DNA of 64,000 bases from Flaccisagitta enflata (Eukaryota; Chaetognatha; Sagittoidea; Aphragmophora), in NCBI GenBank assembly GCA_965153355.1, contig OZ231127.1, positions 14,074,001 through 14,138,000 on the forward strand, written 5' to 3'. Each line of letters starts with the position of its first letter. Position 1 is the stretch's first letter. Under the pieces are notes generated by a model that worked only from the letters and a program-made list of their open reading frames with translations, was not told the origin of the DNA and did not search any database. Below are positions 56,129 through 64,000 of this stretch, in pieces. Made by a program: the position numbers and the translations under genes.

Positions 56129-56868
56129 AATTGACAGGAATTTAACATTTAATGCATCAGCCGTTAAACGCTCACAAGGAACAGGCCATCGATACATATG
56201 TAGGCTTGAATTCTCCTGTTTTAGTTTTATGACGTTTGGGTAATCTACAGGGGGTAGTTCCATAATATGCATCACAAAAAGGGGTGGAAAGAATTGATGG
56301 TCTAAGACCGCTAGTGAGTCAGTCTCTCGTCCTTCAATGGCCTTTAAATGAAAAACTGGTAGAGTCCTGGACTTGTGTCCTCTGCTGGACAATACCTCAG
56401 ACAGACAGACAGAGATTCCTAAGGCCACTTCAGGTGAGATGTCAGTCAGGCCCGATAAGCGGGGTCACCTAACTAATTCTCCTTCGTTCTAATTTTAAAA
56501 TGAAAAATAAGAACATAATGTAGATCTAATGCTACGCGGAAAACATAATTCTACGTTAAGAACATAATCACAGCCAGGTGTTTCGTGGAACGAAAGAAAG
56601 GAATGATGATAAGGAGAGCAACCTAATGTCAGTTCAGGTAATGTTTGGTGGGTCATAGGCAATCAATCACACAGGAATAGCATCAAAAGTTTCGTTTCAA
56701 CTAAAAGAAAAGTGATCTTCAACTTGAGTTCGACGTCCTGATAGAGTTTCTATGGTTTAAGAGGGCGTGAACATACTGAGCAGGGGGTGAACAAACTGAT
56801 CGGCAACGTTGGGCGATATGACGAGGACCAAGGCGAATGGCGCTGTTGACGCCTCGGTGACATCGGCT
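56126..56868. other. 3' flank of the acidic-protein exon, no further gene seen
   Basis: Unique sequence. No clear polyadenylation signal for the minus-strand frame is evident, so further exons may be missed. Confidence 0.35.
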
Positions 56869-57945
56869 TCAGCGGCCGCGCCTCCCTCCCCGACCACGAC
56901 GACACCCCTTCACATCTTTCCCATCTCCACTACTCTTCTCCTTCTTCTCCGTCTTTATCCCGCACGCTTCCGCCGCTGCCTCCGGGGGCCCCCCAGCGCA
57001 CTCGGTAGGATCCTCGACCATCTCGAACCCGTGTTTCTTTGACAGATTCAAGTCGGCCTGGTTGCGGATCTCTTTGAGGGAGTTGATGAAGTTGCTCGTA
57101 TCCCTTTTTAGAGATGGCCAGTAGAGTGGATTCGCGCGATCTCCGACGGCGAGTTCGAGCTGCTTAAAGGTGTTCCTGGTGAATGTGAGAGCTTTGTCGA
57201 GAGTATCGAGGCTGCCGTCTTCTAGAGCTTTGGCTGAGCGGAAAATGCCGTTCAGATGCTGCTCCTCGAAGTCCATTTTCGAGAGTCGATCTTCGGCGGG
57301 AACGATCATCTTGTCGAGGTAAATGACAGTCGCACCGTAGACGTCTTCTGGAGAAATTTCGGATGGCGATTCGTCGACACTGACTCTAGCTGCATTATTG
57401 ATGAAGTGGACCGCGACTTCCTGGAGTCCCTTTCGCAGAGCCTCAGGATTTGGAACGTTCTCTATCTTCCAGGAGCCAATGATGGGATGAGCTGAAGGTT
57501 CCTCGTTGATGAATCCGGGTTCGCTTTTGAACCGCCTTCTACCATGGATGGCGGTTTCGGCGAAAACGTCGCTTTTCACGAGCTGACAGTGAGATTCCGA
57601 GTTGACCTCCAATTTCTCCCTGGTTGACCGGAGACTGGACGATGAGGCTGGGGGTTGATGTTCTTCCTCGAGCGGTTCCTGTTTGATGACGAGGCCCGTC
57701 TCGTTAACGATAATGTTGACGGGATGCGGTTCCTCCTTGATGATCTGTGGCGGATCAAAGTCGAGCTCCTCTTTGATCGAGTAGTGAGATGACGCCACTG
57801 ACTCGACGTCCGATTGATGGCCGTCGGTTGACTGGACGTCGTGCTCGGCTTTGTTGTCTTCCTGGATGAGATGCGGGGGAGAGGCGACGTCGACCAATGA
57901 GAAGGCTTCTCCTATCTTTATTGGGGGGTTGTTGTTGTTGTCCGC
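56869..57945 (-). CDS. acidic nuclear-type protein with five SUMO-consensus motifs (exon)
   Basis: Best host-gene candidate. The minus-strand frame has complex, balanced composition and GC-rich coding-like sequence, unlike the repeat frames around it. It is formally open from 58083 (404 codons), but the first 35 residues are (CT)n translation. A real exon probably starts at an acceptor after the CT tract: AG at 57946-57947 or 57912-57913, both in frame. Counted from the formal start, motifs of the form hydrophobic-K-x-E occur at residues 103-106, 115-118, 133-136 (IKEE, IKEEP, IKQEP), 185-188 (FKSEP) and 376-379 (IKTE). Residues 205-350 may be a helical folded region (PEALRKGLQEVAVHFINNA). 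The tail is basic (RRGRGGRRGR). Such motifs occur in SUMO-modified transcription regulators (established knowledge). No family is recognised; function unknown. Stop TGA/TAA-type end at 56869. Confidence 0.65.
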   Translation of the reverse strand, partial: ADNNNNPPIKIGEAFSLVDVASPPHLIQEDNKAEHDVQSTDGHQSDVESVASSHYSIKEELDFDPPQIIKEEPHPVNIIVNETGLVIKQEPLEEEHQPPASSSSLRSTREKLEVNSESHCQLVKSDVFAETAIHGRRRFKSEPGFINEEPSAHPIIGSWKIENVPNPEALRKGLQEVAVHFINNAARVSVDESPSEISPEDVYGATVIYLDKMIVPAEDRLSKMDFEEQHLNGIFRSAKALEDGSLDTLDKALTFTRNTFKQLELAVGDRANPLYWPSLKRDTSNFINSLKEIRNQADLNLSKKHGFEMVEDPTECAGGPPEAAAEACGIKTEKKEKSSGDGKDVKGCRRGRGGRRGR

Positions 57946-57980
57946 CTCGTAAGAAGGTTGACAACAACAACAACCCCCCA

Positions 57981-57982
<2 letters not shown>
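57919..57982. repeat. 23-bp perfect inverted repeat at exon start
   Basis: ATTGGGGGGTTGTTGTTGTTGTC-type arm at 57919-57941 pairs exactly with 57960-57982 across an 18-base loop. It overlaps the predicted start of the acidic-protein exon and abuts the (GA)n tract. Confidence 0.92.

Positions 57983-58032
<50 letters not shown>
57983..58032. repeat. (GA)n microsatellite
   Basis: About 24 GA units; forms the polypyrimidine side upstream of the minus-strand exon. Confidence 0.97.
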
Positions 58033-59078
<1,046 letters not shown>

Positions 59079-59240
59079 AAAGAAAGGAAAGAAAGTTACC
59101 ATTAAAATACAAGGAAGAAAAAAAGCCACGGAACAATAACCGCAAAGGCTCTGTTTTATTGTTTGCCATGCCATCAATCGGTTATATTGCATTGCCCTAT
59201 TTGTTCCTTTGCTTTCTGCATACTCTCTCTTGATGAGGGA

Positions 59241-59241
<1 letters not shown>

Positions 59242-59334
<93 letters not shown>
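59242..59334. repeat. (GA)n microsatellite
   Basis: About 46 GA units. Confidence 0.97.
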
Positions 59335-59337
<3 letters not shown>

Positions 59338-59843
59338 AAGGGCAACATTGCTAACAACGTTTTATTGCTTTATTCCCTCATTCATTGCTTTTGGAAACAG
59401 TGGTCATTTGAAAGAAAAACCCAAGGAATTGGGAAGATCGACTCTTCATCCAAGGCGCTTCCGGGGTCAATGGCCTCATCAACTTATCACTTTTTATTCT
59501 CTCTTTGCATCAATTTATAAATTCTTTTACCCATGTCTCTTTTGCTTTGTTTCTGTTGATTCACATTCAACAAAAAATGCGGTGAACTGTTTCCTCTAGA
59601 GGTAAATTATTACAAGTTCTAAAGAACGTGATTTGACTGTATCTAGATCTGCATATTCTGTACTGCATCTCATCTCTTGTACAGTCATTCCCCTCATTCC
59701 TACCTTAACCCATTTCATCCTTGATGAGTCCATTTGTCCATCCTTCAGCTTCCGCGCCCTCGGGCGGTTGATTTGGAAATTCAAGAGGCGAGAAAACAAA
59801 AACCATCTTTGGTAAATGAGGAGTTGAATCGTGTTTGGAGTTG

Positions 59844-59848
<5 letters not shown>
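59335..59848. other. no gene seen
   Basis: Unique AT-rich sequence. Confidence 0.35.

Positions 59849-59940
<92 letters not shown>
59849..59940. repeat. (GA)n microsatellite
   Basis: About 45 GA units. Confidence 0.97.
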
Positions 59941-59942
<2 letters not shown>

Positions 59943-60032
59943 CTTAAGAGAAAGATGCTCTAGGCTACGTCAATTGTGGAAGGATTGAATGAATGACTCC
60001 ATCGAGCCAATGGGGGTTTACTCGATGGCCGC

Positions 60033-60624
60033 TTTTGGGCAGCGGCTTCAAGGGCGATGATCGATACCACACATGGGGATTTTCTCCTTCTTCCTCCTTT
60101 CCTCCTTCTACGTCCCCTCAAATCCCAGTCCCGAGACCAAATTCCAGTCTCGAGGCTCAAACCCAGTTTTGAGGCCCACATCCCAGCCTCAAGGCCCAAA
60201 TCCTAGCCTCAAGGCCTAAATCCTAGCCTGGAGGCCCAGATTCCAGTCTTGAGGCCCAAATCTCAGCCTCAATGTCAAAATCTCAGCCAAGAGGCCCAGA
60301 TCCTGGCCTTGAGGCCCAAAACTCAGCCTCCAGGCTAGGATTTGGGCCTTGAGGCTAGGATCTGGGCCTTGAGGCTGGGATGTGGGCCTCAAGACTGGGA
60401 TTTGAGCCTCGAGACTAGAATTTGGTCCTCGAGACTGGGATTTGTGGGGGGGAGGGAGAAGGAGGAGGAGAAGAAGGAGGAGAAGGAAAAAATCCCCCAT
60501 ATGTGTGAAAGCATAGGTCATCGACCCCTTCGGGGCCGCTGCCCTGCTCCCCCCTCAACTTCAACCACAACCTACTTAGGCAGGGCACGGGTACCGCTGA
60601 CCATCTAACGCTTTTGCGACTATT
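60033..60624 (+). mobile_element. foldback repeat, copy B, with conserved tail
   Basis: The left arm begins TTTTGGGCAGCGG and the right arm ends CGGGGCCGCTGCCC near 60543. Almost all of the intervening 500 bp folds back. Inside the TIR are a pyrimidine-rich block paired with a purine-rich block, then a 21-bp minisatellite (GAGGCCCAAATCCTAGCCTC) in forward orientation to about 60345 and inverted orientation to about 60445. The tail CGGGTACCGCTGACCATCT followed by ACGCTTTTGCGACTATT lies at about 60588-60624, as in copy A. Confidence 0.8.
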
Positions 60625-60794
60625 GTATGATTATGCTTCGTGGGGCAGGGGAAAGGTTTAAAGTTTGAGTCGCGCGCAAGTGACTCTATAATCTGTTATA
60701 GAATGTTAGTCGATCGGTCGGTCGCCGTTAGCTTTTTTGGCATGTTCGGGCGCCTTCTGCGTTACTACTCCTGCCCAAATGCTTGAGTTAACCT

Positions 60795-61310
60795 TTTTGG
60801 GCAGCGGCCCCAAAGGGCCGATGTCCTGTAGAACACAGGGGGAATTTCCATACGTCCATCCATCCTTCCGTCCTGTCCGGCCTTCTGTCCGTCCCCCCAT
60901 CAAGACCTCAAATTTTCCCTCCCAGCCCTCAATTTAGCCTTCGAGGCCTCAAATCAGCCTTCCAGGCTTCAAACCAACCCCCCCCCGCCTCAACTTTGAC
61001 CTCCAGGCCTCAGATCTACCCTCCAGACCTTCATTTAGCCCTACAAGCATCAAATTAGCCCTCCGTGGCTCAAATTTGTCCTCCAAACCTTAAATCTGCT
61101 CTCTAAGCCTTAATTCTGCCCTCCAGCCTTCAAATATGCCTTCAGTGGCCTAAATCAGTCTTCTAAGGCCTGAAATATGCCCCCTCAGGACGTCTGGAAA
61201 TTTCCCCCTGTGTTCTACAGGACATCGGCCCTTTGGGGCCTCTGCCCTGCTCTTACTCCACTACTTCACTGAATCACCCCCAGCAGGGCATCGGGTACCG
61301 CTGACCATGT
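60795..61310 (+). mobile_element. foldback repeat, copy C, with conserved tail
   Basis: TIRs of about 50 bp (60799-60850 and 61198-61247) are nearly perfect, including CCTGTAGAACACAGGGGGAA and its complement. The loop is a 20-22 bp minisatellite (CCTCAAATCAGCCTTCCAGG-like), related in wording to copy B. The tail TCGGGTACCGCTGACCAT at about 61291-61308 is present, but the final ACGCTTTTGCGACTATT part is lost. Confidence 0.8.
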
Positions 61311-62258
61311 GCGATCCTTGGATGACTAGTTATCACTGCCCCTGCCATCTGTACGCGACTCTGGTAGCCGTGTATCCGCCCTTGTTATAATGAAGAAGTG
61401 AATTCATTGGCGGTGTTCATCTTAATGTAGATACTGAGAAAAATGATAAGATTCTTATGTAAGATCCATTGCACCAATACCGCCAAAGTGTCTACATTGT
61501 CTCTGGTGCCGTCAAAATGTAAAATTCGCGATAAGTCGCACAGTCCACAGCTGGGCTTATCACAGCTGGCGGAAATGCTCCGCCCAGATAGCCCTCTAAA
61601 CAATGAACAACGAACATTTTTGTATTTAACGACCGTAGACTACAAGCAACCACAACAGGTGTTTTTGAAGTCTATACAACTTCATGTACAGGACATCCCA
61701 ATATCTGTTAGAATATTGCTTTGGCTCAAGCTCCACATGCTTTTCCTACTTTTATCTTCAACCAACTCAATCATACTATTTATGAAATTTTGAAACAAGA
61801 AAACAAGTCGATGGTATCTATTGTGCTGATTATAGTACCTGCTTTACAAAAGCGCAGAATACGTCTTTATGCAAACAGCATTGAATTGCCTCTCATATTT
61901 ACAAAGCAATGAAAGGTAAAAAAATGAAAATGAATGTAAGCATTCAGATGAAGACCACATGCTAGAAAACAGGCAGCAGAGATAAAGTATGAGGAAAAAG
62001 TAGAAAAGTAGAAGTAGAAGTAGAAAAGGATGAAAAAAATGAGATAGCAGCTGAAAGAGACAGAAGGAAGCTAGAGAGAGAGGAAAAAAAAGAGACGTTG
62101 TAAAGGCAAAGGATAATAGGAAGAAGAGGGGGAGGGACCATTAGGCTTTTATGTCTATGGCGAGGTGAAAATGCCATTGCCTGTACTTTATTTGTTTGAC
62201 CATTACTTAACGCCAAAGAGAGCGAGAAGCCTCACAGCCGACCAAGAAGCGAGAGGCA

Positions 62259-62260
<2 letters not shown>
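61311..62260. other. no gene confirmed
   Basis: Unique sequence. A 116-codon plus frame at 61443-61793 has mixed composition but no recognised domain or convincing exon borders. Confidence 0.35.

Positions 62261-62351
<91 letters not shown>
62261..62351. repeat. (GA)n microsatellite
   Basis: About 45 GA units. Confidence 0.97.
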
Positions 62352-62354
<3 letters not shown>

Positions 62355-62429
62355 CTGAGGAGGTGAAGGAATGGATGGTCAAACCAATCCATGGCCAAGA
62401 GACTTTTATGGATGATGAGAGCGGCAAAA

Positions 62430-62700
62430 GGAAGAGGAAGGGATGGGCGAGGAAGGGAAGAAGGAGGAAAGGAAGGAGTAAGAACTGGAAGGAGAGGAAG
62501 GAGGAGAAAGGGAAGAAGGAGGAAAGGAAGGAGAAAGAATGGGGAGAGAGGGAAGGAGGAGAAAGTGAAGAAGGAGAAAGGGAAGAAGTAGAAAGGGAAG
62601 AAGAGGAAGGGGGAAGGGAAGAAGCAAGCAGTTAAGGAGGAGGAAGGAAAGGAGGGAAAAACAGGAGAAAGAACAAGAGGAAAAGAGTGGAGAGATGAAG
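62430..62700. repeat. GGAAGGAGGAGAAAG-type purine-rich minisatellite
   Basis: Irregular 15-24 bp purine units over about 270 bp. Frames on both strands are compositional artefacts. Confidence 0.75.
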
Positions 62701-63682
62701 CAAAGATGACCGGAGAAGAGGAAGGACACCTTGGGACCGGGTGCAACAGGGGCGGACTGGAGAGTAGAGATGAGATAGGAGATAGAATAAAGGGGACGAG
62801 AATGGAGACAAGCATTTGGTTTTAAAAGGACAGGGGAGAACCGTCTCTTGAGGGCAAAGGCAAGGTGTATGTAGTAAACTCAGTAAATATCGGTTGCAGA
62901 ACAAAAAAAAACGACATTTTAGGAAGCATGGCCGCGAAGAGCAAGTGTCCACTGAGGAGAAGAAGAGCAAAAGTGGGATGTGGGCAGTAATATCAGCCTA
63001 GAAGATAAATCCTCCATTCGATTTTGCTTCCGGGGCTTTGAGACTTTTTTTTCAAAGGGCAGATTACAAGCACCCTCTAAGCGATACTATTGTGGCAACC
63101 AAAACAAGACGGCGCCAAACAGATGTTTTTTCCGCTTTTATGCGCAGAATTGCTTTTGATTTCTTGATTCTTTCCACATCTGTCCCTATTATTTTCTGTG
63201 AATCTTGCTATACACAAATGAAATGTTTAAGCCAAACCGTTGAGGAAAACAAAAGACACATTGCAGCTGCATCTGCATGTACATTTGTGAATGCATTGGA
63301 ACACTTACCTGTAAATTCGCGAATTGAAGAGGATAGCGGGAGAAAAAGAGAAAAGGAGGGGAATGAAAGGGAAAATTTAATTAAATTGAATTTGGTTTTG
63401 TGACTCTTTTTCTCGACGAACAATATATGGAAACATTAATTTTCTTCCCTATATGGAAAGCAACAATATTTGAAGATGAAAGATTAGGGATGATAAAGAG
63501 TATCTTGCAATTGTCGTCTGACTCCCAACCAAATAATCATTGCATCTCCTCACTCCAATCCTGTCTTTTAGAGGTTCGACCGTCTGTTTTTTGTCATTGA
63601 AATTTTGACTACGTACTTTGACTTCGACGTGACAAACTCTTTTTCTAAAACAAATTGGGAATTTTTCCTTTCAAGTTTCAGC

Positions 63683-63685
<3 letters not shown>
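62701..63685. other. no gene confirmed
   Basis: Unique sequence. A 121-codon plus frame at 63038-63403 has non-repetitive composition (including CYTQMKCLSQTVEENKRH) but no domain I know and no clear exon borders. Confidence 0.35.

Positions 63686-63725
<40 letters not shown>
63686..63725. repeat. (CT)n microsatellite
   Basis: About 19 CT units. Confidence 0.95.
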
Positions 63726-63729
<4 letters not shown>

Positions 63730-64000
63730 AAAAAGAGGAAGAACTCGGCGGAGGAAAAGAGAGCAAAAGAGAAAAGAAAATGTGTTTGTATGTAAATGAA
63801 TATCCCAGAGACTTCAACTTGTCTCAACAAATATTCCATTTTCTGTCTTAGAAATGCATTTTTCCTCGAGATTTTCTGTCAAGAAAAACGTTTTGAGGAC
63901 TAAAACTGCCTGCAAGTGGGGAATTTGTAGGGGTGAAAACTGAGCAGTGCGTTGAGGGACTGGTATTGTAAGAATTAAGAGAAACAGACACATGTATTGT
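63726..64000. other. no gene seen
   Basis: Unique A-rich sequence to the window end. Confidence 0.35.

Noticed and set aside
63038-63403. 121-codon plus frame with mixed composition
   Set aside because: No recognised domain, no convincing exon borders or neighbours; kept only as a note.

Overview
This window looks like invertebrate animal nuclear DNA. There are no bacterial-style gene blocks. Gene density is very low, splice-like exon boundaries occur, simple sequence repeats are extreme, and the one large coding element is a BEL/Pao-type LTR retroelement, a superfamily known only from animals. I cannot place the species. More than thirty (CT)n/(AG)n tracts, one about 450 bp long, are joined by (GAA)n, (GAAA)n, (GTT)n, (GAAT)n and many minisatellites, so most long open frames here are repeat translations and not genes.

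Layout. 1-16.8 kb: microsatellites and minisatellites, a 452-bp palindromic element (2.3 kb), a hAT-like miniature element with 8-bp target duplications (8.1 kb), and a CT-rich higher-order repeat (6.1-6.95 kb). 16.89-28.80 kb: the main feature, an 11.9-kb array LTR-internal-LTR-internal-LTR flanked by one 5-bp target duplication (GCGGC). Each internal unit encodes a Gag-like protein and no visible protease, reverse transcriptase, RNase H or integrase. Copy 1 is open for 906 codons; copy 2 has a one-base frameshift. The LTR carries what looks like the spliced 3' end of a gene. 29-38.7 kb: purine-rich minisatellites, simple repeats and a hairpin repeat. 38.9-44.4 kb: a nest of inverted-repeat DNA elements (paired 34-bp palindromes, a 2.75-kb hAT-like element containing a 1.1-kb inverted repeat, a 976-bp TIR element). 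44.5-56 kb: microsatellites plus a G-rich minisatellite between (GTT)n blocks. 56.87-57.9 kb (minus strand): the best host-gene exon, an acidic protein with five SUMO-consensus motifs. 60.0-61.3 kb: two foldback elements of the same family as the one at 36.5 kb.

Functional picture. There is no pathway to reconstruct. The window records transposon activity: a recent, probably trans-mobilised gag-only retroelement, several non-autonomous DNA elements and repeat expansion around sparse host exons. The points most worth following are the gag-only BEL/Pao unit, its three-LTR tandem arrangement, the exon-intron-exon signature in its LTR, and the foldback family with its conserved flanking tail. All family assignments come from reading motifs by eye; no database search was possible.
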